Shown: positions 25,991 to 38,339, counted from the first letter of the stretch. The stretch is DNA of 64,000 bases from Balaenoptera acutorostrata (GCF_949987535.1 NC_080066.1:88555600-88619599); one strand, 5' to 3'. The notes: a model not told the origin generated them from the letters alone. Numbers and translations are program-made.

Positions 25991-26746
25991 AGGACACTGA
26001 ATGGTCGGGAGTTCAGAGCAGGTCAAACAGCGAGTGGACCCACCAGGCTGGTGAGGAGACCAGACTTGCCCACGTGGCTCCTTCAGCAGCTGGCCAGCCT
26101 GCTTTAGCAGCCTGGGTCCTGGCCCTGCTCTCACTCCTACTTTGGTCCTGTTTTAATGCTCACCAACCCCACTTCCAGGTACTGGCTCTTCATTGAATAC
26201 ATTTTAATTGGCACTTAACATTTGTCAGACAGTGTACCAGGGGCCGGTTAACACCGTAGCGTAGAAGCCAGCCCCAGCGCCTGGGCTTGGGAAGCCACGG
26301 TCTACTGTGACAGTCCTTCCTTGGTGCTTGCTCTGTCTTCATGGTCAGCCCAGGCCCAGCTTACATCCCCAGACCTGACTTAACCTCCTTTCGAAAGCCA
26401 TATGAAGGAGAAAGGGGGTGTTGAAGTGGAATTTGGAAGATCAGAGTTGGCCGTGACCATGGGCACCTCCTCTGTTCTTCACCAGCTCTCCTCTCCCATT
26501 CTAGACCAACACCACCACACACTTGGGGTAGAGAGACCACTTTCTCTTGGCAGTCACTTTTATTCTACTCATCTGGTGCACAGGGCCCGGTGGGGACAAA
26601 GATGGCTCCTACCTGGACAAAGCCGATGTTATAAAACAAAACCAGAGAAACAGATAGTCAGTCAGATAGACACATGCGTGTCTGACACGCAGTCTAGTTA
26701 TCTCAATTTGCCGTTCACTGACGTCCCCGCTTCCATCACCACCCCA

Positions 26747-26797
26747 GCACACACGCACACACGCACACACGCAAGCACGTACACACACATACACAGG
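26747..26797. repeat. (CA)n/(ACGC) microsatellite
   Basis: An interrupted CA repeat with regular CG interruptions (acacacgc units). It is likely polymorphic. A second, shorter CA run lies at 27,110-27,123, just after exon 43. Confidence 0.85.
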
Positions 26798-26925
26798 CAC
26801 TTTCTCTTCTTTGGCTTTAGACCTTACATAGAATGAATTAGAAGCAGCTGACTTCCAATTCCAGTTTACCCTGCAGAGGGACCACGTGCCGTTCCGTCAC
26901 TCACACGTACCTGCTCTGTTTCTAG

Positions 26926-27051
26926 ATATCGATGAATGTCGGGAGATCCCAGGGGTCTGTGAAAATGGCGTGTGTATCAACATGGTTGGCAGCTTCCGAT
27001 GTGAATGTCCAGTGGGCTTCTTCTATAATGACAAGTTGTTGGTTTGTGAAG
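26926..27051 (+). CDS. FBN1: FBN1 exon 43: cbEGF25
   Basis: The exon encodes 42 residues starting DIDEC and ending KLLVCE, with six cysteines and [12 protein letters not shown]. Acceptor ctgctctgtttctag, donor g|gtaaga. Human residues 1766-1807. It opens the long cbEGF25-31 rod between TB5 and TB6. Confidence 0.97.
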
Positions 27052-29952
27052 GTAAGAGCGGCTGTCACTATATCGCATCCAGAAATGAGCCACCCGATGA
27101 GCTACATACCCACACACACACACGTGGTCAATTTCACAACATTGGAATTTCAGAAATCCATCAAACTCTAGCAATAGTGAAGGGTACCACGTGGATCAAC
27201 AGACATTTCATGTAAAAATTCCCTAGCACGCAGCGGGGAAAGCAGGATGTCCATTCCCCAGCCCTCTCCCCCCCACACACAATGTATTAGATTTCCCAGC
27301 TGATATGGAAAAGCCTCGAGATCCCGGGTGTGTCCGATAGATGGCTATTGTTTCACATTGCTTGAAAGTGAGCATGAGTGGTGGGCAGTCATCTTGAGCT
27401 GAACCTCAAAATCAGTGTTCTCTTCCAAACGGAGCCTTTGCTCCTCCCAAGTGAAAACAAGGTTAATGCAAATATTTCAAATGCATGAGAGAACTCCAAA
27501 TGGCAAGAACAGCAAATTCGATTTTATATGAAGAATGTTGGCATGCGTGCAAATGGTACTTTTTTCATTTTCAAATTACCTCCGCTTGCCATGTGTTTGT
27601 GCTGTGATTCTGCGCATTCCTTACCGCACTTCATATTTTTCCGACATCTGGGGAAGATAGTGTTCTTTTACATTTTAGTAAAAGGGACGTTACTGGTTAT
27701 TAAATATACCATGGGCCCTAGGACAGCTAGAATAATTTTCTATTTAATACTTAAACTTAGAGCCTCTAGCAGAGTTTTTGTTCATGTTAGAAAGGCTTAT
27801 TGCTCCTTAGAGCATGTATTAGAGCACATAGGTCAACATTTTAATATTAAAAAAATCTTTTTCTCCTAAACTGGGGACAACTTATAGACCATGAGTCAAG
27901 TTACAGCCCCAAGCACATGCTTGTTAAATTCTCCTCACCAGGCTTTCTGTTCCTATGGCCAAGTTGGCCCACGTCCCTTCCTCTGCCTGCTCTGCGGGGG
28001 AGTGGGAACAGGGTGACAGCCATTCCTAGCCTTCCTAAGGAGATAGTCATTTCGGGCTTTGGTTCGGGCCCTGGGCTTCAGGTCGTCAAGGATCAGGTGT
28101 GGGGAGGAGGCACGATGTGGGAATGGAGAAGAGAGCCCACAGCAGGTGACCTTATAGTGCGAGAGGTGGTTGCCTGCTCATAGCCACTGTCTTCCACCTG
28201 TCGTACGTGCCTCAGGATGTCTGCCGCCTTCTGTGGCATCTCCCCTTCTCTTCCATTCAGAGCTGGTTACTTTACCCAGGTGCCTCTTTGGCACTTAGAT
28301 CTGCTGAAGCAGCAGCCGTTGGCCAGAAACCAGAGGCAAGGCCACCCAGGGCCACCACGTCAACCTAGACCTTGCTACACACATGAGACTGAACACCTAC
28401 AGCTGCACCAGCGTAAGGCACTTTGCTGTCAGGGTAGCATTCAGTGGATATGGAGATTACAAAGCGCTCCAACTTTCGGTTTCCGTTTCGTAGGATATCC
28501 ATCTTCAGGGTGAATGTTTAATCCAGGGTCAGCTGCTTCCCAGCACACTCTTAGCTCGCAGAATCAGAAAAGGAAGGTTGATTTAGTACATGCCTCAGCC
28601 AGACTGAAATTGGAATGGATTCCAGAAATGATTTAGGGAGGATCCATGTGTCTGCCCTCCCCAAGTATGTCTATAATCAGATGTTAGGCATCTGATGCAT
28701 TACAGAAATGCTGGTCTGTGACACCGATTGGCTTCTCCAACTACACAAGGTACCCTCTGTGTTTCTGTACACCCTTCATTAAGAGCAGGGCAGGCCTGGT
28801 GGGTGAGGTGGTGCTGGGTCCTGGGTCCTGGGTCCACTGTAACCCAAGGTAGGCATATTCTGCTTCTGTATCTGTTGTACAGAGAGGCACACCCCATATT
28901 ACACGGAAACTCCCACTGACTGCCAATAGTCCTGAGGTTTTCCCACCACAAAAGCACACACCTAGGAGGCCTGGGTTGATGTATTTGCCGCCCCCTTGTG
29001 GGAACTTCTTTGGCTGAGCCGACTTCTGCATGAAACCCCAGTACTGGTGCTGGGCTGACTCCCACCTGTGTTACAGGCTATTCCCTTTACTGGATTTAGA
29101 CTGAATTAGAATGTTTCATAAGAGCAGGGGAAGGGAATATGTATTTTGCCCCATGCTATAGCCTGGACCGTGCAGTAACTTTTGCAATGCCATGAATTTG
29201 AACTGTATTAGGTAGCTGTTAAAATTTTTAAAAGATAGACAAACAACTCCCTGAGCATAGTCAAAGCCCTGGAGCACACAATATCCATTTTATTCTTTCC
29301 TTTGATAGTGAGCGTTTGGTTATTTTCAGTGGTTTTATGTGCAATCTCTCATGTTAAGTCTCCTTGATTTGACTGCCATGTGGCAGAAATTTAAGCAAGA
29401 GCCTGTGCAGCCCTGCAGTTCAAAGCACTGTCTGTGGACCAGGAGCACCCAGCATCACTTGGGAGCTTATTGGAAGCACAGAGTCTCAAGCCTCTCCCCA
29501 GACATGCTGAATCAGAGATGCCTTTCAAAAAAATCCGAAGTGATTCATATGCACGTTAAGGTTTGAGATGCTCTGCTCTGCAGACCTCACAACCTTCCAG
29601 ACAAAAGCAACCCAACTGAATCCTAAAACCCCCAGGCTTTGAGCAAATACAAGATTTCCTAGGAAATCTTGGTCTATACCCGTATCAAGTCCTGGCCCTT
29701 GAAGCTGAGTTTCACAGCTTTTTCTAGACATGAGCAGCATTAGAAGCCATGTGTGGTGACAAATCAAGTATTTGCATTTCTGTAAAATATCTGTAAAACA
29801 GAAAAATTAGAAAACAAATTTTCCACCTTCCATGGTTTGTTCAGTTAGAACCGATCAAAACGAGAAAATATAAATCCACGTCGTGTGAGAGGCTTCATCG
29901 GCTTGACACCAGATTCTGCCCTCCCTGTAATTCAGTTCTCTCCTGCTTGTAG
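27052..29952 (+). other. FBN1: FBN1 intron 43
   Basis: About 2.9 kb. A MER5-like relic lies at 29,416-29,573 and a CA run just after the donor. The stretch 27,950-28,500 is somewhat GC-richer than its surroundings but shows no gene. The acceptor is preceded by a pyrimidine-rich tract (ctctcctgcttgtag). Confidence 0.8.
29416..29573. repeat. MER5-like (hAT) relic
   Basis: The series 'gcatcacttgggagcttatt', 'cagacatgctgaatcagaga' and 'aaggtttgagatgctctg' mirrors the MER5-type element seen more clearly at 49,450-49,621. Confidence 0.65.
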
Positions 29953-30075
29953 ATATCGACGAGTGTCAGAACGGCCCGGTGTGCCAGCGCAACGCGGAGT
30001 GCATCAACACTGCGGGCAGCTACCGCTGCGACTGCAAGCCCGGCTACCGCTTCACCTCCACAGGGCAGTGCAATG
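29953..30075 (+). CDS. FBN1: FBN1 exon 44: cbEGF26 (GC-type donor)
   Basis: The exon encodes 41 residues starting DIDEC and ending STGQCN, with six cysteines and [12 protein letters not shown]. It holds about 12 CpG dinucleotides in 123 bp, far more than its neighbours. The exon must end AAT G to join the next DRNEC in frame, and the intron then starts GCAAGT, a GC rather than GT donor with otherwise perfect consensus. Acceptor ctgcttgtag. Human residues 1808-1848. Confidence 0.96.
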
Positions 30076-33000
30076 GCAAGTAGTCCCCGCCGCCCAGCGC
30101 CCACCCGACGGGCCAGCCCCATTGAGCTGCAGAGACCTGGATTTCTTTGAGATGGCTAGGTTGAAGAATACGTGACTTCTGAGTTGTAGTAACTAAACTG
30201 GGAAAAAGGGGAAATTGTTGAAATGTCTTCACACTTAGCTCTTTTCTCCCTTTGGAGGTGTGACGTTTCCAAATTTGCCTCTCTGCTGCCCTGCTGCAAA
30301 CACCCACCCCCACAAATGCACACACACACATACACACTCCCTAGCTGGTATTCAGGACCAAATACTTTTTTTTTTCCTTTCACATAATCCCCCTGGAGTG
30401 GGTTGAGGTTGTCACCATTCTGGCCACAAACCCCAAGTCTAGATGGCAAAGCTCTCCTGAGCTGGGCAAGATTAAACTGCACAAGCCAAGGAAAAAGAAC
30501 CAACAGTATCACTTTTTCTCCTAAACAGCTTACACAACTGAGGGCAGCAAACGTTGAAAGCCTTTTATTTGCTATGTCACCTACAGTAAAATGAGAAACG
30601 ATCCGCTAGAGGTTAAATTTTTTTGCTGTTCCCGTTTGTCAGGGATGCGGCAGAAATAAGAAGGATGATCGTGCAACCAACTTAAATTGATGGTAAAATT
30701 ATTAGGTATCTGATGGTATCTTGCAGCCAGTGGTGTGAAAATAAAAACACTGGTGTTTCAGCCCAGGAGGAAAGTAGTACCTCAGAATGATTTTCATCTG
30801 AGTTTTTTAGTAATTATAAATCACTGTATATTTAGCAAGGAGGTCAGGAAGAGTGTGTTATTTTGCTTCTGGCTCATTTCACAAGGAATTTCCTGGATAT
30901 TTTATGCATTTGTGAATGAAACAACACCAAGGAACGTGGTCAGATTTTCCTTGGATTTCCTTGCCCACCAGTGATTAAGTGGTGGGAAGTGCACTGCTTT
31001 CCGTACGGTATTTTGCATTGTTTTATGAGACTTTGCTGGGAAGAGGGTGTAATACCAGAACAAAAACTCGTTTTGAGAATCAAGACTTGTTTCGGGGGTT
31101 TAAAGGAACATGTGCAAGTATTCAGCATTTTGTCAGCAGAGCAGTTGTTATCCTGGTACTGAAAAAAAACAAAACAAAACAGGACAGGAAAAGTGAGGAC
31201 GTCTCTGATATGAGTCACAATGCCCTCATGAAACTTGGCATTCATACCACTTCCCTGCATTTTGCTTGTAATTTATATTTATTTGAAACTGCGTGAAATA
31301 ATTCCAATCAAAATAAGGAATTGCTGATAATATAGAACATGTCATTTCACACCATTTCATGCTCAGGCAAGATGAGGGAACAACTATTTTATACATCAAG
31401 ACAAGACGTCCAACCAGGGCCTGCTGGGGCTTAAGCCCTGTCATGTTTTCTTGTAGAATAGTAACATAAATAAAGCTCATCCAGCGTTAACCAGCGATAA
31501 GTACTGTGAAGGAGTGTTGTCTGTAGCCAAATCTTCATTTCCCTCACTCATCGAAATCCTCACAAGAAAGGGAATGTACTTGAATTTGAGTTTTGCAGCT
31601 ATTCAGCCTCTAGGGCTGAAGACTTCACTCTGGAAATGTCTTCACTTACATCTTACTTTTAAAATCTTTTAAAATGTCTTTAAATAGTGTCCTATACATG
31701 GCATTTTTTCAGACATATTATAAAATACTCTTGTCTTCCTGTGTTTAAGATGAAAAGAATTAAAATTTCCTTATCATAATAAGATTTTTATTTGAATCCA
31801 TAAGTACATCATTTCAACAGCTGGCCACAATACCTGCATTGTTGCTGAGAGATTTTTAGAGAACAGTTAGGTATCGAAGCCGGATGCTGGTCTGACCTGA
31901 GGAGGCGTGGCATTAGAGCAAATGCAGCCCCCTTCTGAAATGTACTGCCCAGCTAAAGACATATTCTTCCCAGCCATTTCCTCATGGTCTCCTTTCTGTC
32001 TGCTGACTGCATGGGTGTTTTCCCCCAGTACCCTGTTTAAATCTCCTACCTCAACCTCAGACAGAACCTTCTGGGAGTTTAAATCTTGGTGCCTGTAGAA
32101 ACCTAGTTTTCTGGTCTCAATACAAAGTGAATTTCACAGTTAAGTTCTCTAGAATTGTAACTTTCTCTTTCACCAGTAGAACTGCAAAGTAATCCACGTT
32201 TCATTTTTTAAAAATCATCATGAAATAGGCAATGTAGGAAAGAAAATTCCTAATTGAGGATCCCTTTCTAATAAGATTCTTAATGCTCTCCATTTTCTGT
32301 GGGTCCCAGAGATAAGACAGACCTGGTCCTTGCATTCTCCCAGATCCATATTACCAGAGGTTACCCAAGGTTTGGGCCAACCCTCCTCAAAATCAGCTCC
32401 CTCCACAGAGCTTGGCAATGGAAATCAATTTCCTCTGCCTATCTCAGGGAGCAGCTTGCTCATTTTAAATCCGTTTTCTCTGATGGGAATAATCCTAATT
32501 TGTTCACTAGCATTTCTGCATAGGCTAGCCGTAGCTCCCAAGCTACTCTATCCCAATTTCCCCTCTTCATGATATACTCAACCCCACCTGAGACTTTTAA
32601 AGGATATGGTGATTCATCAACTCTAAACGTTTTGCGTATTGGAAGGAAGTAGTTCTAAAAATGGCAGCCTGAGCGTGTGAAATGAAGGGAATATACTCTC
32701 TCCTGGCTTGGGCACAACTGCTTTGTGCAGCAAAAAGTGCCTGTTCCCAGTTGCCGTCTTCTCAGTAGATAGGGCAGGCAAACAGCAAGTGTGGATTATT
32801 CAGCTGAGAGCAGGGTGCTGCGGTGCTCTACAACATCTACACCCAAGGCGGCATTCTGCCATTTGCTTTCTTTTGTGACAACAGGAAAATCAGGACAACG
32901 CAGTGCCCTTTGAGTTAACATTTTCCCTAAACGTAGAATCTTGAGAGCTTTAGAAAATTAGAGGCATAAGTAGGCATGTAATTATGTCACCTGTGGATTC

Positions 33001-33724
33001 CTGCAACAAATTTGGCCCCTCAGATAATAAGATTTCAGGAGAGCAGCACTTGATGACAAATATAATTTAAAGCCTAAAGACTGGCAGAAGCAAGATGAGA
33101 GGGCTTCCTTCTGAAAGAATATGGATAAAAAAGAAAGAAACATCATTAGGATTGTCAAGTGCTGAAAGGAGCCATGTGTAGACAGGAAGACTTGGTTCAG
33201 ATGGAACAAAAGGTTATAGGAGTGAGACACAATAATGATGGGTAAGTGGAACAAGGGACGATGCAGGCTGCCCATCATGAAAACCTATCTTAGCAATGGG
33301 ATTTGTTTGATTTAAATTTCTAGAGGAAGCCATGAAGCTTCCATGATTTGAGGCACCAAATCTTGACTAGACAAAATACTTCAATCAATTACACAGTCTA
33401 GGATACTGCTTAGGCAGATCATCAAATGGATTACCTACCCGTTTGGATTTTTCTTCCCCATTCTACTTCTAAGTTTTCTCATCTTTTAGAAGATCTTTTT
33501 GGATACCGCCCCTGTTTTTTCATTGCTTGTGTATTGTTAATATGGTCTGAATGTACCCAGTAAATGAGAGTAAGTTTTAACCAATTTTGAGTCAAAAATA
33601 AATATGTCGGCATCTGTCTTACTGGCTTAGTTTAGAGCTAGGATTAATCCTGAGAGCAATACCTAGAAGTAAGTTATTTGATTTGATTTTGTCTTCTAAG
33701 TTTTCACTTAATTTTTATCTACAG
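30076..33724 (+). other. FBN1: FBN1 intron 44 (GC-AG intron)
   Basis: About 3.6 kb, with donor GCAAGT at 30076 and acceptor atctacag at 33724. A CA run lies at 30,317-30,336. I recognise no mobile element with confidence and no gene. Confidence 0.82.
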
Positions 33725-33850
33725 ATCGCAATGAATGTCAAGAAATCCCCAATATATGCAGCCACGGACAGTGTATTGACACAGTTGGAAGCTTTTATTG
33801 TCTTTGCCACACTGGTTTTAAAACAAATGCTGATCAAACCATGTGTTTGG
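33725..33850 (+). CDS. FBN1: FBN1 exon 45: cbEGF27
   Basis: The exon encodes 42 residues starting DRNEC and ending QTMCL, with six cysteines and [12 protein letters not shown], where Asp rather than Asn sits at the hydroxylation position. Donor g|gtgagt. Human residues 1849-1890. Confidence 0.97.
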
Positions 33851-35728
33851 GTGAGTATGTGACTATCATTTCATTTTTTCTTCATAGCCTATTGAAAAAT
33901 TCATTTGTATCTGAATATATTTAAAGTTAACACTAAACCTTTCAGTAGTTATTTATAAAATAAAAACAGAAGCAGGTGTGTAGCATTAATATCCTTTGGT
34001 ATTTAATCTTTAGTAATCTGAACATCATAAACCTCTTTCTTGATAATCATTTGGCTGTCAGTTCAGAAAAACTTTTGACTAAGAGATAAATTGAGAAAGA
34101 TATTAAGACAAAAAATTACTATTTATTAATGTTAAAAGCCTATTATTCTTTTATAATATTTCTGTGTCCTTAAAGACAAATTTACAGATCATTTTCCTAG
34201 GGGAAAAGAGCTCAAGAGTTTAAATCTCTTCCTTGGTCTTAGTACTGAATCAGAATGTTGATTTAGAATAAACTTCAAATATGTAATCAGTCAATTTCTC
34301 TCTTTCCCTCCTTTCTGTTTCTACTTTAAAGCAACATCCATTAAGTCTTCTGGGGACTTCATGAACATGAATCAGTTTCACAGCTGGAAAAAGAACAATC
34401 AATAGAGTAATGTTTCAAGTGCTTGCCTTTGGCTGTAATTGGCTTTATCCATTAGGGAACATTCTCATAAAGTCTGGTCATCTTCAGAGCAGATAAGTTT
34501 TAAGTTAAAGATTATAATAGGCCCTGCTCATCACTGGAGAAATAATCCCTACATATTAATGAAGCCCTGCCCAACTTTCATTCTCCCTCTTCCATCTGAA
34601 TTATCTAGAACCCTCTACCAAAGAACCTGCCCAACTAAAGAACTTCACTTGCTTGGCTAAAAATGAATCAAGGCAGAAGTTTTTGACTGCTGGCAGGGTG
34701 ACTCATCTGGATGCAGTCTTCAACCACAGACACACATGTTGGAGTCACTTTGGGCTCAGCAGTAGCTTCTTGATTTAAGATCACAGATAACTTATCTTTA
34801 TGTCCAAAATTTGAAAGGAAAGGAAATCCTAACTCTAAACACTACATTTTGCTAATCTGAGGTGTTACCTTCCACTCCTTCCCCATCTCTTTGTCCTTGC
34901 CCTCCTCATTCTGCCTGGCGATATAACAAACCAGCAATATCAACTTTTTTCATTTTAATTTCTTATTTCCTCCTTAATATAATGTACACCTACTCTTTAC
35001 GAGAAAGATGATAGCCGCTGTCACAAGATGCAAAGACACGTAAGATGCCAAAATAGCTTTACAAATAGTCAAAGTGAAAAGTCATAGACCAATAAAAAGA
35101 CAAAATATACTGCAAGAGAGGAGCCATATTAGGGGCCATCACATTGGGATAGTTTAGAAGGGAGATAAGTCACCATTTCACGGGAGTGGTCGTGGGTTTT
35201 TAGGGGTGGACTGGGAAAAAGAAACATGTCTAAAATTCCAGGTGAGTTAGAAAGCTAATTTATTTTGTTGCTGATTTTGGGGTAATATCAGGTGACTCAC
35301 TGCTTTTTGGTAAACTGGAGTGAGAATCTTAAAGGCTGAAGTTTGCCAAAGGTGGCAGTGAATCAAGATCCAGATGCGCACAGAATTTTCCATTTCCAAG
35401 TGAAAGTATTTGAGAAAAGTGGCAAGGGTGGAGAATTCTAGAAGTAAATAGAATGAAATAGTTCTTGTCCACTTCTCATGTCCTTAGCTTGCCTCCTTTC
35501 ACATGCCAACCAAGGAAAGGATTTTCTCCCAAGGCTTAGAACCTTGCCTTTTGCTGGTTCCTCACAGGGAGCTGCCGCTGCTGGAACTAAATACCAACAT
35601 TGAATCTAGAAGTTCTCAGCCTACGTACGACATTTTGTGAACTCTAAAATGCCTTTTAACCACAGGTAACCATATACCCTCTTCTTCTGTTAATAATCAT
35701 GTTTTTCTATGTCCTTTGTTCCTGCTAG
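33851..35728 (+). other. FBN1: FBN1 intron 45
   Basis: About 1.9 kb of AT-rich intron. I see no recognisable mobile element or gene. Confidence 0.8.
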
Positions 35729-35845
35729 ACATCAATGAGTGTGAAAGAGATGCCTGTGGGAATGGAACTTGCCGAAACACGATTGGTTCCTTCAACTGCC
35801 GCTGCAATCACGGTTTCATCCTTTCCCACAACAATGACTGCATAG
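35729..35845 (+). CDS. FBN1: FBN1 exon 46: cbEGF28
   Basis: The exon encodes 39 residues starting DINEC and ending NNDCI, a short cbEGF with six cysteines. [12 protein letters not shown] gives the hydroxylation motif and NGT an N-glycosylation sequon. Acceptor gttcctgctag. Donor g|gtgcgt is weaker than most here. Human residues 1891-1929. Confidence 0.97.
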   Translation, partial: TSMSVKEMPVGMELAETRLVPSTAAAITVSSFPTTMTA

Positions 35846-37105
35846 GTGCGTGTGCAAAACAGTCAACCACCAAAGGAAGGCAGTTTTATGTGTGTTCTTT
35901 GTAATTAGCATCATCTCCAGCATGCTGGCAATCTTTTTTAATATATGCCATCTTATGCGTGACAAGTGGTTAAAAGAGTTGTTAAATACAATGTGCTAAT
36001 TGTCAAGTATAGTTACTACATCTATTACTTTTATTAATATACTCATTAGCAGCTATAATTTTTATGTCTACTATGCTGTGAATTAAATACATTTCAAACT
36101 AAATCGAATATGTTTTAAAACATACAAAAGCTATCCTTTGTATAGAAATTACGTAGTTCAGGAGCAGTGTGGACCTACTTGTCTAGATGTTTCACTATAG
36201 CCTGCCTTCAAAGAAGTTAAAATTCTTCTTATAAAATATGCTATATTATTCACAAGCAAGGGTAAGGAACCAAATTTTGTATTGTGCTAGAGGCTACTTT
36301 TATATACTTCTGATTACAAGAATACCTAATAACACCCTCAGCTGTATTGTGTATTAGTAATTCAGTTTTAACCTTTAAAAATGAAACCTAAAGGATGATC
36401 AAGGTGAAACTCATATAAAATCCTAATATAAATGATCAATCTCTATAATTAGTTAGAATTATGTCATCTTGTTAGGTTCCGACAGGTGAATAAAGCCAGG
36501 TCTGTTGTTATAAACTAGATCATACTGGAATTTCTTAAGTCTGCCTGAGCCAGCAAAGGCCACTGAAATTCAGTATACGTATTTTTCCCTTTAAAAGTTT
36601 TGATCATTAATACAGTATGCTAACACATATATACGGAATCTAAGGGAAAAAAAAAAAAAAAGGCCATGAAGAACCTAGTGGCAAGACGGGAATAAAGACA
36701 CAGACCTACTAGAGAATGGACTTGAGGATATGGGGAGGGGGTGGGGTGAGATGTGACAGGGTAAGAGAGTGTCATGGACATATATACACTACCAAATGTA
36801 AAATAGGTAACTAGTGGGAAGCAGCCGCATAGCACAGGGAGATCAGCTCGGTGCTTTGTGACTACCTAGAGGGGTGGGATGGGGAGGGTGGGAGGGAGGG
36901 AGATGCAAGAGGGAAGAGAAATGGGAACATATTGTATATGTATAACTGATTCACTTTGTTATAAAGCAGAAGCTAACACACTATTGTAAGGCAATTATAC
37001 TTCAATAAAGATGTTTAAAAAAAAAAAAGAAAAAAAAAGTTTTGATCATTGATGGGATTATGACATTTTCTTTGGAACATATCAAAGGATGTTTTTTTTT
37101 GGCAG
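35846..37105 (+). other. FBN1: FBN1 intron 46
   Basis: About 1.26 kb, one third of it a LINE-1 3' end inserted near the acceptor. Only 55 nt of original intron remain between the LINE-1 target duplication and exon 47. The rest of the intron is AT-rich with nothing recognisable. Confidence 0.85.
36593..37050 (+). mobile_element. 5'-truncated LINE-1 3' end with target-site duplication
   Basis: The body at 36,609-37,034 ends 'ttatacttcaataaagatgt' plus an A-rich tail. It is flanked by a perfect 16-bp direct repeat aaaagttttgatcatt at 36593-36608 and 37035-37050. It holds the 3' UTR and no coding capacity. It lies in the same orientation as FBN1, with AATAAA-like motifs close to exon 47. Confidence 0.92.
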
Positions 37106-37234
37106 ATGTTGATGAATGTGCAACTGGAAATGGGAACCTCTGCAGAAACGGCCAATGCATCAATACAGTGGGGTCCTTCCAGTGTCAGTGCAATGAAGGC
37201 TACGAGGCGGCTCCAGATGGGAGAACGTGTGTGG
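37106..37234 (+). CDS. FBN1: FBN1 exon 47: cbEGF29
   Basis: The exon encodes 43 residues starting DVDEC and ending GRTCV, with six cysteines and [12 protein letters not shown]. The acceptor is gttttttttttggcag-like, with the LINE-1 copy 55 nt upstream. Donor g|gtgagt. Human residues 1930-1972. Confidence 0.97.
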
Positions 37235-38339
37235 GTGAGTGCTGCTTCAGAAAGACCCTCCAAAGGTCATCCCAGAGACCACTCCGGAATCACGCAGTCT
37301 CTATCACAGTCCTTCCTTCAGAAGCCTGGAGGAAAAAGATCAGAGTAGAGTAGAAGTACACTAATCCTGCCTGTATGTGTGTATGGTATATATACCACTC
37401 TTCCCCTTTATCTTTTAAAATTAAGTGTTCATAATTACAGAAACAGTTACAACGTTCAGTGTAACAGACAGTTAAATTGTTCTATAAGCAACTGTAATTC
37501 CCTTTCTTTTTTTTTTTTTTTTAATATGTTACCTTTCTTTGGTGCTAAGTCCTGGGAACTTGATATGAATTTTGCCCTTATAGTGCATCTTCATTCGGAC
37601 TAGTCACTAGTAGCTAGTGGCTACTGCATTGGACCCAATTCTAGACAGACCTTGTACCACTCCCTCACAATCTCAATTTTTATTTTTATTTATTTTTTTA
37701 TTTTTATTTTTGGCTGTGCTGGGTCTTCGGTTCGTGCGAGGGCTTTCTCTAGTTGCGGCAAGTGGGGGCCACTCTTCATCGCGGTGCGGGGACCGCTCTT
37801 CATCGCGGTGCGCGGGCCTTTCACTATCGCGGCCCCTCCCGTTACGGGGCACAGGCTCCAGACGCGCAGGCTCAGTAGTTGTGGCTCACGGGCCCAGCTA
37901 CTCCGTGGCATGTGGGATCTTCCCAGACCAGGGCTCGAACCCATGTCCCCTGCATTAGCAGGCAGATTCTCAACCACTGCGCCACCAGGGAAGCCCTGTA
38001 ATTCCCTTTCTTTTATTCTTTTTCTTCAACACAGCTTTGTGGTAAGCTCTTACACAATCCTTTGGGTGTCCTCAAAGATCTTCATACCCATTGTCTTTTC
38101 ACGTGCTATGCTTTCCTGGAAAGTAGATCAAGTAAAATATGGTTGTTAGATACACTGCACACTTCTGAAAGCTAATAAAGCTGATTTTTATTGAGCTGTT
38201 AGTTTTTCTCCATGGTAGAGTTTGTGGACTTTAGATTTACGTGTTTCTTAGATTTTATTCCAGTTTCTTTCAGTTTTAGTTGCTTGATGGAAATCATGCT
38301 AGTGGGAACCTCTTTCTTCTTTTTCCCTTTTCTTCGCAG
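37235..38339 (+). other. FBN1: FBN1 intron 47
   Basis: About 1.1 kb, of which 485 bp is one composite SINE insertion (listed). The remainder holds nothing recognisable. The acceptor is tttttcccttttcttcgcag. Confidence 0.85.
37492..38014 (-). mobile_element. CHR-type SINE with apparent 3' transduction
   Basis: A perfect 19-bp direct repeat ctgtaattccctttctttt at 37492-37510 and 37996-38014 encloses 485 bp. Read on the - strand it is a tRNA-Glu-type SINE head (gggcttccctggtggcgcag, starting at 37995), body, internal A-rich tail (37,677-37,710), then 154 bp of non-SINE sequence (37,523-37,676), then a second poly(A) tail abutting the target duplication. The body is CpG-rich, so the copy is fairly young, and it has a small internal duplication around 'cttcatcgcggtgcg'. 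Confidence 0.85.

Larger units (their letters stand above)
23416..26925 (+). other. FBN1: FBN1 intron 42
   Basis: About 3.5 kb. It holds MIR-like relics and a CA-rich microsatellite (listed). A MIR-like or other old-SINE stretch may also lie at 24,570-24,720. No gene was seen. Confidence 0.8.
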
